Source of the DNA: VBDM01 sp049663805 | GTDB taxonomy: Bacteria > Pseudomonadota > Gammaproteobacteria > Burkholderiales > SG8-39 | Direction: 5' to 3' | Length of the DNA stretch: 19,004 nt | Assembly: GCA_049663805.1 (NCBI GenBank) | Contig: JBATEB010000299.1 | Location: forward strand, 1-19,004 | Shown here: positions 7,713 through 15,097 of the stretch, piece by piece | Numbering within the stretch: position 1 is the stretch's first letter | Layout: each line of letters opens with the position of its first letter | Program-made: the position numbers and the translations under genes | The notes under the pieces: generated by a model | Told to the model about the DNA's origin: nothing | The model's input: the letters and a program-made list of their open reading frames with translations, nothing else | Database searches by the model: none

Positions 7713-8887
7713 ACGCCATTGCGACTCTGATCCTGCTCATGCTGGCGCTGCCCGCAACGGCGTCCAGCCTGTACCTGCTGCTGTTCACGTTGCTGTCGCG
7801 CGCGCCGCCGGCGTCGCTACGTTCGTCGCGTCGGCTGACTTTCGATGTCATCGTCCCGGCCCATGACGAGGCGGCCGCGATCGAAAGCGTCGTCGCCAGT
7901 CTGCGCAGGCTCGATTGGCCCGCCGACGGGTTCCGCGTGCTGGTCATCGCCGATAATTGCACCGACGTCACCGCGGCGCTCGCGCGAGCGGCCGGCGCCG
8001 AGGTACTCGAGCGCCACGACACGACGCGCCGAGGCAAAGGACACGCGCTGGACTTCGCCTTTCAAGCGAGCCAGGCGCGCGGCTGGGCCGAGGCCGTCGT
8101 CGTCGTCGATGCCGACACCGAGGTCTCGGCGAATCTGCTCGAGGCGTTTGCGGCGCGCATCGAAAGCGGGGCCAAGGCGATACAGGCGCACTACGGCGTT
8201 CTGAATTCTCGGGATTCATGGCGCACGCGTCTCATGACCATCGCCATGGCTTCATTTCACCGGGTGCGCTCGCGCGCGCGAGAACGCCTGCAGCTTTCCT
8301 GCGGAATACGCGGCAACGGCTGGTGCATTACTCACCGGCTGCTGCGCCAGGTGCCGTATCGGGCATTCTCACTGGCCGAGGACATCGAATACGGAATTGA
8401 TCTGGGGCTCGCCGGCTACCGCGTGCATTACGCCGACGAGGCGCAGGTCGCCGCCATGATGGTGCCGGGTGAACCGGCGGCCCGCTCCCAGCGCCGGCGC
8501 TGGGAGGACGGACGCCTGCGGCTCATCCGTTCCAGGACCCTGCCGCTGTTGCAGGCGGCCAAAGGTTCCGGTGGCTGGGTCTGCCTGGATCTGGCGCTCG
8601 ATCTGCTGGTGCTGCCCCTGTCCTATGTGGCGATCAACGTTGCAGCGCTGATTGTCCTCGCCGGTGTTGCACTCCTGTGGGAACCTTCCATGGAGAGCTG
8701 GCTGTGGCTGGGGCTCGGGTGCGGCATGAGTCTGCTGCTCTACGTCTTGCGCGGCTGGCAGCTGAGCGGCGTCGGCATGCGCGGCCTCGTGGATCTGGCG
8801 CGCGCCCCGTTTTTCGTGCTCTGGAAAGTGCTGCTGATGCTGCGTGCGCACGACTCTGCGGAGTGGGTGCGCACCAAACGGGAATAG
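7709..8887 (+). CDS. Membrane GT2 glycosyltransferase of the processive/cellulose-synthase-like type
   Basis: This 392-residue protein has an N-terminal membrane helix (about 4-29), a GT2 domain (about 44-275) and C-terminal membrane segments (about 285-365). Motifs run in order: VIVPAHDE (47-54), VVDADTE with the DxD at 134/136, AEDIEYG (223-229, Glu224/Asp225) and QRRRW (261-265). The QxxRW motif marks processive or cellulose-synthase-like GT2 enzymes, although many with this layout add only one sugar. It probably extends the EPS repeat unit on the cytoplasmic face. The GTG start at 7709 overlaps the preceding stop and lies a few bases after a G-run that could act as ribosome-binding site. 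The flippase gene begins two bases after its TAG stop. Confidence 0.88.
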   Translation: MNAIATLILLMLALPATASSLYLLLFTLLSRAPPASLRSSRRLTFDVIVPAHDEAAAIESVVASLRRLDWPADGFRVLVIADNCTDVTAALARAAGAEVLERHDTTRRGKGHALDFAFQASQARGWAEAVVVVDADTEVSANLLEAFAARIESGAKAIQAHYGVLNSRDSWRTRLMTIAMASFHRVRSRARERLQLSCGIRGNGWCITHRLLRQVPYRAFSLAEDIEYGIDLGLAGYRVHYADEAQVAAMMVPGEPAARSQRRRWEDGRLRLIRSRTLPLLQAAKGSGGWVCLDLALDLLVLPLSYVAINVAALIVLAGVALLWEPSMESWLWLGLGCGMSLLLYVLRGWQLSGVGMRGLVDLARAPFFVLWKVLLMLRAHDSAEWVRTKRE

Positions 8888-8889
8888 TC

Positions 8890-10167
8890 GTGAACGATCG
8901 CCGCCGCCGGCACTTCGCCTTCGCGCGCATGCTCAGCAGCGCGGTAACCAGCCAGGCCTTGCTTTCCGCCGCCAGCTTTGCCGTCGGTCTGATCCTTATT
9001 CGCGGCACGACCGACGTTCAATACGGCTACTACATTCTCGCCTCGAACGCGATTCTCCTTCTGGTTTCCCTGCAGAATGCGCTTTTCGGTCCGCCGCTCT
9101 CGATACGCCTGAACCAGCTCGATCGCGTGGGACGCGGCGAGCTTGTCGGCGGCCTGTATCGCGCGCAACGACAGATTCTGCCCGCCGTCGGCGGGATTAT
9201 CGTCATCATCGCGCTCGGTCTTTGGTACGCCGAGGTGCTGGACGCCGTCACCGGCCCCCTGCTGCTTGCCACGGTAGCCGCGTCATTCGCCATCCTGCAC
9301 CGCGAGTACTTTCGCATCGTGCTGCTCGCGCATCGCCGTCCGCAAGACGTGCTTCGTACCGATATTTTCTATGTCGCACTGATGGTGACGGGCGTTTTGC
9401 TTGCCACTTTGACACCGGTGCCGGCGGTCACCGCTATCTTCACGCTGAGCCTCGCCGCGATGGCGAGCGGGATATTGCTGTCGCGGACCTTGCACTGCCA
9501 CGAGCCTTGGAACACGGACGGTGCCCCTGGCGTCCTGCGGGAAATCGCCCCGCTCGCCGCCTGGTCGACCGCGGGCGCGGGTATCTATTGGGTCTTCAGC
9601 CAGGGATATATCTATCTCGTCGCCGGAACACTCGACGTCGCCGCCGTGGCGGCGATTGCGGCAACGCGCCTGCTGATGATGCCCGTGAACCTCCTGTCGA
9701 CCGGAATCGGCTCGCTCATGCTGCCGCTGGCCTCCGGCTGGCTGCAGCGGCACGGCGCCCATCTGTTGTGGCGTCGCCTGTGCCTTTCGGCTTTGGGCTT
9801 GGGCGCGGCAACATTGTGCTACTTCGCCGTCTTGTGGTTGTTGCGCGATTGGCTTTTTGCCATCGTCCTGAAAAAGCAATTCGCGCAACGCGATGAATTG
9901 TTAATGCTGTGGGGAGCTATTTTCTTTATAACAGTGGTCCGCAAACAACTGAACTACCTGCTTGCAGCACAGGAGCGTTTCCCCGCTCTAACCTTGCTAA
10001 CGCTCGTGAGTGCCCTCATATCGCTCGCAGCCAGCTACTGGGGAATACTGCGGTTCGGCGCGGCCGGCGCGCTGGTGGGCATGCTGATCGGCGAATCGAT
10101 CAGCATGACCGGCATCGTCATCCTTTCCTTCCGTTACGCACGGCGTCCGCTCACCGCCCCGGCCTGA
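8890..10167 (+). CDS. Polysaccharide flippase (Wzx/MATE-like)
   Basis: This 425-residue protein has about twelve hydrophobic segments across its length and few charged residues, as in the Wzx/MOP flippases that turn lipid-linked repeat units across the inner membrane. No short catalytic motif is expected. The assignment rests on topology, on size (family proteins are usually about 400-500 residues) and on position at the end of an EPS operon with polymerase and chain-length genes. The GTG at 8890 lies two bases after the glycosyltransferase stop, with GGGA upstream; an ATG near 8929 is an alternative. The 3' end overlaps the convergent GNAT gene by 17 bases. A patch around 9880-10030 looks more AT-rich and uses TTA, ATA and CTA codons that are rare elsewhere in the operon. 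Confidence 0.78.
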   Translation: MNDRRRRHFAFARMLSSAVTSQALLSAASFAVGLILIRGTTDVQYGYYILASNAILLLVSLQNALFGPPLSIRLNQLDRVGRGELVGGLYRAQRQILPAVGGIIVIIALGLWYAEVLDAVTGPLLLATVAASFAILHREYFRIVLLAHRRPQDVLRTDIFYVALMVTGVLLATLTPVPAVTAIFTLSLAAMASGILLSRTLHCHEPWNTDGAPGVLREIAPLAAWSTAGAGIYWVFSQGYIYLVAGTLDVAAVAAIAATRLLMMPVNLLSTGIGSLMLPLASGWLQRHGAHLLWRRLCLSALGLGAATLCYFAVLWLLRDWLFAIVLKKQFAQRDELLMLWGAIFFITVVRKQLNYLLAAQERFPALTLLTLVSALISLAASYWGILRFGAAGALVGMLIGESISMTGIVILSFRYARRPLTAPA

Positions 10168-11554
10168 GCACAGGGTGGAACGGCGAGTGAACGGTCGCGC
10201 GCCTGCGTCCCGGGGTATCGCCCCCCGCCGCGGCTCCCGCCACCCGCCGCGTCTCGAACGGCATCGCCGCGGCCAGCTGCGCCGCGGACAGGAACTCTCC
10301 CTGACCTTTGCGAACCCCGGCAATCAACGCCGCGATGCGCTCGCGTTCCCCGGGACTCATCTGGAGTCCGGTGACCCCGCCGGGTCTCGCTTGCTCCCCT
10401 TCGCGCCCGCTGACATCCCGGCGCAGGGGATTGAAGAGCGCGGGGGTTTCCCCGGACCTGGCCGAAAACACCCGGCGTTTCCAGTCTCCGAACATCCTGC
10501 GCCAGAAGAAAGGCGTGCCTACCCGGTATATCTGCGCGACCCGCGTTTCGGTCATCTGCGCCTGCCAGCGAACCTTATAGTAGCCAAAGCCCGAAAGCAG
10601 GTTGAAAGAGGCGTAGCGGCCGTCGATCGCCTGGCGCATGCCCATCAGCAGCGCGGCCGAGCCCGGCGCCAATCGGCTCAGACGGTCGTCGTAGACCATG
10701 TGCAGCGCGTAGAGGCCCTTTATGAACGCGCCGCTGATGAGCCCGGCGACGGGCACGCCATCGAGCAGGAGTACGTGAATCGATACCCGCATCGGCTGCC
10801 GCGCATCGAGCAGGCCCTTGAAGTACTCGACCCACCGGGGATATGGACCGATGACCGTGCCGGCGCGTGACTTCCAGCTGTGCGGCTCGATGCCGTGATA
10901 GAGCTCGAACAGCGCGGGAGTGGCGGCCGGGTCCGACGAGGCGAGGTATTCCACCTCCCCCGCCGCCAGGAAGCTGCGCATCTGGCGGCTGACGTTGGAG
11001 CGGAACTTCGGCGAGAATGATTTGAAGTACGCTTCCAGCGTGTCCCAGCGCACCTGAATGGTGGCATTGTCCAGGCTCGGCCACTGGCGTACCCAGTACC
11101 CCTTGAGCTTGACCGCGGCCGGCGGCGGGAACAGCGGAGAAGCCGCATCCTGCTGGCGCAACTCGAGGAAACTCCATTCGCGCCTGCGTTCCAGCAGGCA
11201 GGCGTAGAACGCCTCGCTCACCGCAAGGGCGTGCTCCGGCCTGGCCACCAGCTGCGGCCGGTCGCCGTCGTGAGCCACCAGAAAGCCGAGCCTGGACGCG
11301 CGCAGGCCCAGGACTCTCTGCGTCGCCTGCTTGAGCGCCATGTATCCGACCAAACGGCCGCCGTCGAAGGCGCAGAGGAACCACAGGCGCGGGCCCTGAC
11401 CTTGCGAAAAGCCCTCTTCGTGCCGCAGAAAATTCTCGAAAAACTCGAAGGTCGAAAACGGATCGGGCCGCGCGCCGGTGCGGTTGAGCGCGTTGACCTC
11501 GTCTCGAAGGAACGCGGCCTCCTCCAGGGAGCCGAAGCAGCGTACCTCGATCAA
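10151..11554 (-). CDS. GNAT/FemAB-like acyltransferase (CelD/BcsL-type, Acetyltransf_6)
   Basis: This 467-residue cytoplasmic protein is of the GNAT type often found beside polysaccharide or cellulose clusters. Two tandem acyltransferase-like halves are suggested. The stretch FSPKFRSNVSRQMRSFLAAG (about 179-198) matches the basic KxRxNxRR-type signature of the family. A later core, VPVAGLISG (about 268-276), precedes the aromatic and hydrophobic strands around 280-335. Substrate and acyl donor cannot be inferred. The tail after about residue 375 is Arg/Gly/Pro-rich and looks disordered. The start is a TTG overlapping the upstream stop (TTGA, 11551-11554), and no better start fits. Its stop lies inside the 3' end of the convergent flippase gene. 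It is the third gene of a minus-strand operon. Confidence 0.78.
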   Translation of the reverse strand: MIEVRCFGSLEEAAFLRDEVNALNRTGARPDPFSTFEFFENFLRHEEGFSQGQGPRLWFLCAFDGGRLVGYMALKQATQRVLGLRASRLGFLVAHDGDRPQLVARPEHALAVSEAFYACLLERRREWSFLELRQQDAASPLFPPPAAVKLKGYWVRQWPSLDNATIQVRWDTLEAYFKSFSPKFRSNVSRQMRSFLAAGEVEYLASSDPAATPALFELYHGIEPHSWKSRAGTVIGPYPRWVEYFKGLLDARQPMRVSIHVLLLDGVPVAGLISGAFIKGLYALHMVYDDRLSRLAPGSAALLMGMRQAIDGRYASFNLLSGFGYYKVRWQAQMTETRVAQIYRVGTPFFWRRMFGDWKRRVFSARSGETPALFNPLRRDVSGREGEQARPGGVTGLQMSPGERERIAALIAGVRKGQGEFLSAAQLAAAMPFETRRVAGAAAGGDTPGRRRATVHSPFHPVLRPGR

Positions 11555-12480
11555 TCGCCCGCCTGGGTCGAACCGCTCGTTGCCTCGAGCGCGACCACGC
11601 CTCCTGGAGCATCCGGATCGATCCGCATCGACGGGACATGACGCTTGACCTGCAGCGGATCCAGCCCGGCCTTTTTCGCCAGCCGGTGAATCACCGTCTT
11701 CATCACCGCGGCCGGCCCGTTCTCGCGCGCGGACAAGTTCCGCACGCCGAGCCGGTTACGGAAGTAACGGTTGGCGATATAGACACGCGCGCGCCAGCGG
11801 TTCTCCCGGGTGAAGTGCTCGGTCGATAGCGACACGTTGACGCTGTCCAGATTCGTCACCCGATGCGGAGCATTCTGCGGCCAGGTGGCCCACTGCCCGG
11901 GCTCGAGATCGTAGACCACGGCCGCCCGATCGTAAGCATTCTCGTAGGGGAGGTATTCGTGCCGGACGCCGGCGAAGATGTCTTCCAGGTGTTCGCGCCG
12001 AATGTAGCGCTCGTCGAGGGCCGGGTAGATCCAGATTCGCTTGCGGCCCCGGACATGCCAGAGCGCCGACGCCGGACCGTCGGCGTGGTAGTAGACGAGC
12101 GCGCGCGGCGAGGAGATGAGCAAGGTACCCTGGGTCGCGACGGGCGAGAAGCCGGGCGCCAGCGCCGCGAGCTGCGCATACAGTTGATCGATGAGCGCTC
12201 GATAACGGTCATCGAAACGGTCGACGCGCGTGATGTTGAGCCACAGGCGCCCGTTCTTGACCGCCCGCAACAGCTCGGCGCCGCTCACTCCGTCGTGAAG
12301 CGCGAGCCGGTTCTCGACGCGTGCGGGGTCGATCCCCATCGACAACGCGTACAGATGCTGCCGGGGAAAGCGATCGAGGAGATCGATCAGCGCCGGATCG
12401 GTGAATAGCTCGGAGCGATCCAGATTGTGGGTCGCCAGGAGCGGCCGCCGGCCGAAGTCGGCCAGGCTTTCGGCGGACAT
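11551..12480 (-). CDS. JmjC/cupin-like protein with HxD...H metal-site signature
   Basis: This protein has 309 residues from the ATG at 12480. A probable double-stranded beta-helix contains YYHADGP (His132/Asp134), followed by WHVRGRKRIWIYP. A second histidine sits in WPQNAPHRVTN (His206). This HxD...H pattern is the Fe(II) site of JmjC and cupin_8 2-oxoglutarate-dependent oxygenases, which hydroxylate proteins or small molecules. The substrate is unknown, and a non-enzymatic cupin is possible. The start is uncertain: an AGGAGG at 12530-12535 overlaps the stop of the upstream transglycosylase, but no normal start codon follows at ideal distance. GTG at 12489, with AGGA five bases upstream, is a serious alternative. 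The frame stays open to 12735 inside the transglycosylase gene. Its stop overlaps the TTG of the GNAT gene. Confidence 0.72.
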   Translation of the reverse strand: MSAESLADFGRRPLLATHNLDRSELFTDPALIDLLDRFPRQHLYALSMGIDPARVENRLALHDGVSGAELLRAVKNGRLWLNITRVDRFDDRYRALIDQLYAQLAALAPGFSPVATQGTLLISSPRALVYYHADGPASALWHVRGRKRIWIYPALDERYIRREHLEDIFAGVRHEYLPYENAYDRAAVVYDLEPGQWATWPQNAPHRVTNLDSVNVSLSTEHFTRENRWRARVYIANRYFRNRLGVRNLSARENGPAAVMKTVIHRLAKKAGLDPLQVKRHVPSMRIDPDAPGGVVALEATSGSTQAGD

Positions 12481-12529
12481 CCGAACCACGGGCGTCCTGC
12501 CGATATGCGTGTTCGAGGAATCCAGGGGG

Positions 12530-12535
12530 CCTCCT
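12530..12535 (-). promoter_or_regulatory. Strong ribosome-binding site AGGAGG before the JmjC/cupin gene
   Basis: On the minus strand, AGGAGG overlaps the TAG stop of the transglycosylase gene (12534-12536). The first in-frame ATG of the next gene is about 50 bases downstream. CTG at 12525 would be in frame four bases after this site, so a non-standard start is conceivable. The site supports two separate reading frames in one operon. Confidence 0.45.
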
Positions 12536-13253
12536 AATTCTTCGCCAGGAACATGCGCGAATCCGAACAGGAGTTTTCCCCGGGAGGCGATAGTGCACCC
12601 ATGAACCAGGCCGGCCCTTTCGACAGAAATAGCGTACTCGCCCGACCTGCCCTGTACCTGTGGCTGCCGAGGACGGCTGCGACGTAGGAATGATTCTTGA
12701 AAGGACCCGCTGCGGGAGAGGATCGCTCCGCCCATCGATTGTAGACCGCTACCGCTTTGGGCATCCCGTATTTACGGATGTTCCACGCGAGGATCTGCGC
12801 GCCGATCCTGATATTGAACTCCGGATCGAACAGCTTTTCCCGCGTGGCCTCGCTCCAGCCATCGACCCCGAGGCCGTTGGCGCAGCCTCCCTGCCCGTCC
12901 GGGCGGCACAACACTTGCATCAATCCGATGGATTCGTTGTCGGCGTTGTTGACGGCGTTCGGATCCAGGCGTGATTCCTTTCTGGCGACCGCTTTGAGCA
13001 ATTGCCATTCGACTCCATACACCGCACCCCACTTTCTGAAGAGATCGTCCACCGGCGGAGGATTCGCGCCCGGCGCCCCCAACGGGGGCGATGCTCCGGC
13101 GTAATGCGAGGCGAAAAGCAATGCGCCCGCGAAGGCCATCAGCACCAGTCTATTTCTGCGGATAGCGCTCTCCCGATGCGGTCCTGGAGCAACAACGGCC
13201 CGTGCGAAACATCCGCGTAAGCACCGACACTCCCTTTCTCCAGTAGGATCCAT
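12534..13253 (-). CDS. Lytic transglycosylase (SLT domain), exported
   Basis: This protein of about 239 residues would cleave peptidoglycan in the periplasm. The SLT domain starts near VDDLFRKWG (about 68). The catalytic glutamate is Glu93 in VARKESRLDP, followed by the family motif ESIGLMQV (107-114) and AVAVYNRW (about 167-174). A hydrophobic segment (about 37-54) ending near AGAS and preceded by basic residues (RRNR) fits a signal peptide. The start is ambiguous. ATG at 13253 keeps the basic n-region but makes it long; ATG at 13139 gives a short form lacking positive charges. A cysteine pair (Cys116, Cys124) may form a disulfide. Peptidoglycan hydrolases often sit near envelope-assembly genes, where they open passages for machines. 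Here it heads an operon with the JmjC/cupin and GNAT genes. Confidence 0.82.
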   Translation of the reverse strand: MDPTGERECRCLRGCFARAVVAPGPHRESAIRRNRLVLMAFAGALLFASHYAGASPPLGAPGANPPPVDDLFRKWGAVYGVEWQLLKAVARKESRLDPNAVNNADNESIGLMQVLCRPDGQGGCANGLGVDGWSEATREKLFDPEFNIRIGAQILAWNIRKYGMPKAVAVYNRWAERSSPAAGPFKNHSYVAAVLGSHRYRAGRASTLFLSKGPAWFMGALSPPGENSCSDSRMFLAKN

Positions 13254-13255
13254 GT

Positions 13256-13270
13256 TGCGCGCAGCGCGCA
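13256..13270. repeat. Palindrome TGCGCGC-A-GCGCGCA
   Basis: Perfect 7-bp arms around one central base, immediately before the ATG (13253) of the transglycosylase gene, in the intergenic region between two divergent genes. It could be an operator or only alternating CG sequence. A low-information composition makes chance plausible. Confidence 0.3.
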
Positions 13271-13320
13271 CGGCTTATCCCATACCCTCGCGCATTAAAC
13301 CGCCGATGCCCCCGCGCGTT

Positions 13321-13338
13321 CTGTGCGCTAGCGCACAG
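13321..13338. promoter_or_regulatory. Perfect 18-bp palindrome with CRP/FNR-site geometry
   Basis: CTGTGCGCTAGCGCACAG is exactly self-complementary. Its inner 16 bases read TGTGC-N6-GCACA, the same layout as the E. coli CRP site TGTGA-N6-TCACA with one changed base per half-site. It lies 118 bases before the start of a Crp/Fnr-family regulator and on the upstream side of the divergent transglycosylase gene. Autoregulation or shared control of both genes is an inference from position and geometry. Confidence 0.5.
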
Positions 13339-13455
13339 TCGAGGGCGCGACTATGTGCGACAGCGAACGGAAAGAGCCGCCGAATTCCGTGTAATCTCCG
13401 AAACTTGCGCGTGCCCGCGTGCCGCCGCGCGCTTTCCCACAGTCGGGATACGACC

Positions 13456-14211
13456 TTGCCGCCTTCGATCAAGATTGCGCCCGCCCACAACCGTCTGCTC
13501 GCGGCGCTGCCTGCCGACGTATTCGATCGCCTGCGCCCCGACCTGCGGCTGGTGCTCATGCCTCTGGGCAAGGTGATCTACGAACCCGGGGCTGAACTGG
13601 AGCAGGTTTATTTTCCCGTCCCGGGTTGTATCATTTCGATGCTCTACGTCATGACGGACGGCGCATCCGGGGAAATTGCCGTGGTCGGCGATGAAGGCAT
13701 GGTAGGCATCGCCTTGTTCATGGGAGGGGACACCACCCCCAGCCGGGCGCTGGTGCAAAGCTCAGGCCAGGCGTTTCTCCTCGACGGGAACATGCTGAAA
13801 AGGGAATTCGAACGCCACGGCAAACTGCAGTCCTTGCTGCTGCGTTACACGCAGGCGCTGATCTCGCAGATGTCGCAGACCGCCGTGTGCAACCGGCACC
13901 ATACGGTCGAAAAACAGCTCTGCCGCTGGTTGCTGCTGAGCCTGGACCGCCTGCCGAGCAACGAGCTCACCATGACCCAGGAATTGATCGCCAACATGCT
14001 GGGCGTGCGGCGCGAGGGCGTTACCGAGGCGGCGGGGAAGCTGCAGGCCCTCGGCCTGATTCACTATAGCCGCGGTCGCATTACCGTCCTCGATCGGCCG
14101 GGACTGGAGGCGCGGGTATGCGAATGCTATGCCGTGGTGAAGCGGGAATACGATCGCCTGCTGCCCAGGAAAGCGGCCCGAAGGTCAAGACCGGAATTGG
14201 TTCACGCCTAG
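13456..14211 (+). CDS. Crp/Fnr-family transcriptional regulator
   Basis: This cytoplasmic DNA-binding regulator has 251 residues from the TTG at 13456. The N-terminal cyclic-nucleotide-binding-like beta-roll (about 15-130) contains LVLMPLGKVIYEPG and GEIAVVGDEGMVGIALFMGG. The long dimer helix includes RYTQALISQMSQTAVCNRHH (about 131-150). The winged helix-turn-helix (about 172-205) contains MTQELIANMLGVRREGVTEA. The C-terminus matches a common proteobacterial group of unknown ligand. The canonical cAMP-contacting Arg-Ser pair of E. coli CRP is not evident, so the effector is unknown, and no FNR-type cysteine cluster is seen. The TTG start has GGGA seven bases upstream and gives the family's usual N-terminus. 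The open frame continues to 13252, but that part looks non-coding. Confidence 0.85.
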   Translation: MPPSIKIAPAHNRLLAALPADVFDRLRPDLRLVLMPLGKVIYEPGAELEQVYFPVPGCIISMLYVMTDGASGEIAVVGDEGMVGIALFMGGDTTPSRALVQSSGQAFLLDGNMLKREFERHGKLQSLLLRYTQALISQMSQTAVCNRHHTVEKQLCRWLLLSLDRLPSNELTMTQELIANMLGVRREGVTEAAGKLQALGLIHYSRGRITVLDRPGLEARVCECYAVVKREYDRLLPRKAARRSRPELVHA

Positions 14212-14270
14212 GTTGTTGACGCCGGGCGAGGGCGGTCGATCGCCGCAAAGCGGAAGCAGCGTGGGATTTC

Positions 14271-14344
14271 TGGAGGCGGGGGTCGGAATCGAACCGGCGT
14301 CCACGGCTTTGCAGGCCGCTGCATGACCACTCTGCCACCCCGCC
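14271..14344 (-). tRNA. tRNA-Cys (GCA)
   Basis: Read on the minus strand, the 74-base sequence starts GGCGGGGTGGCAGAGTGG and ends CCCCCGCCTCCA with an encoded CCA. The acceptor stem pairs GGCGGGG with CCCCGCC. The anticodon loop CTGCAAA gives GCA, and the T-arm contains GGTTCGATTCC. It lies 58 bases after tRNA-Gly in the same direction, as cysT follows glyW in E. coli. Confidence 0.96.
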
Positions 14345-14402
14345 GTGTCCTGATCGATCGAAGAGGGGCAGCGGCCGGCCGCGACGCTGTTCCTCGGGAA
14401 TC

Positions 14403-14478
14403 TGGAGCGGGAGACGAGTCTCGAACTCGCGACCTTAACCTTGGCAAGGTTACGCTCTACCAACTGAGCTACTCCCGC
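14403..14478 (-). tRNA. tRNA-Gly (GCC)
   Basis: Read on the minus strand, the 76-base sequence starts GCGGGAGTAGCTCAGTTGG and ends CTCCCGCTCCA with an encoded CCA. GCGGGAG pairs with CTCCCGC. The anticodon loop TTGCCAA gives GCC, and the T-arm contains GAGTTCGAGAC. It begins only 16 bases after the pgsA stop, so it is probably cotranscribed with pgsA and processed out. Confidence 0.96.
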
Positions 14479-14494
14479 GCGAAGAACGGGAATT

Positions 14495-15097
14495 CTACGG
14501 ACCGGTACCCCGGCGGTCAAGCTTGCGACGGTCCCCTTCCGCCCGCGGCGCCATTGCGAGCTTCAGATAGTAGAGCATCGACACCAGGGTCAGCAGCGCG
14601 GCGAGGAAGATCAGCCAGGTCCCGACGCGCTGCGGATCGAGAATGCCGATCCGGTCGTGATAAAGCAGCAGCGGCACGGCGACCATCTGCGAGATGGTCT
14701 TGATCTTGCCGAGGAAGTTCACCGCCACGCTTTTCGACTGGCCGACCTTCGCCATCCATTCGCGCAGCGCCGAGACCACGATCTCGCGCCCGATGATGAC
14801 CACCGCGATGACCGCGTTGACCCGCTCCAGCTCCACCAGCACGATCAGCGCCGCGGCGATCATCAGCTTGTCGGCGACCGGGTCGAGGAACGCGCCGAAA
14901 GCCGACGTCTGGTTCAGACGGCGCGCGAGATAGCCGTCGAGCCAGTCGGTCACCGCGGCGGTTCCGAAGAGCACCGTGGCGATGAGGTTGCGGTGCCAGC
15001 TCGAGAGCCAGACCTCGGGAACGTAGAACACGCCGATCACCAGCGGGATCATCATGATCCGGATCCAGGTGAGGAGGTTGGGAACGTTAAGCGGCAT
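14495..15097 (-). CDS. pgsA: CDP-diacylglycerol--glycerol-3-phosphate 3-phosphatidyltransferase
   Basis: This 200-residue inner-membrane enzyme makes phosphatidylglycerol phosphate from CDP-diacylglycerol and glycerol 3-phosphate, the committed step to phosphatidylglycerol and cardiolipin. The CDP-alcohol phosphotransferase signature DGx2ARx8Gx3Dx3D is complete: Asp54, Gly55, Ala58, Arg59, Gly68, Asp72 and Asp76. It begins MPLNVPNLLTWIRI, typical of PgsA, and has about five or six membrane segments and a basic tail. Length matches the family (about 180-200). The start overlaps the end of uvrC by 11 bases, and tRNA-Gly follows closely. This order is the classic proteobacterial arrangement. Confidence 0.96.
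   Translation of the reverse strand: MPLNVPNLLTWIRIMMIPLVIGVFYVPEVWLSSWHRNLIATVLFGTAAVTDWLDGYLARRLNQTSAFGAFLDPVADKLMIAAALIVLVELERVNAVIAVVIIGREIVVSALREWMAKVGQSKSVAVNFLGKIKTISQMVAVPLLLYHDRIGILDPQRVGTWLIFLAALLTLVSMLYYLKLAMAPRAEGDRRKLDRRGTGP

Noticed and set aside
13252..13455. Longer N-terminus for the Crp/Fnr-type regulator
   Set aside because: The extra 68 residues are Arg/Pro/Cys-rich, span the intergenic palindromes and precede a normal family N-terminus.
14212..14270. Rho-independent terminator between tRNA-Cys and the regulator
   Set aside because: Only 4-bp stems (CCGC/GCGG, GGCG/CGCC) and no following T-run on either strand.
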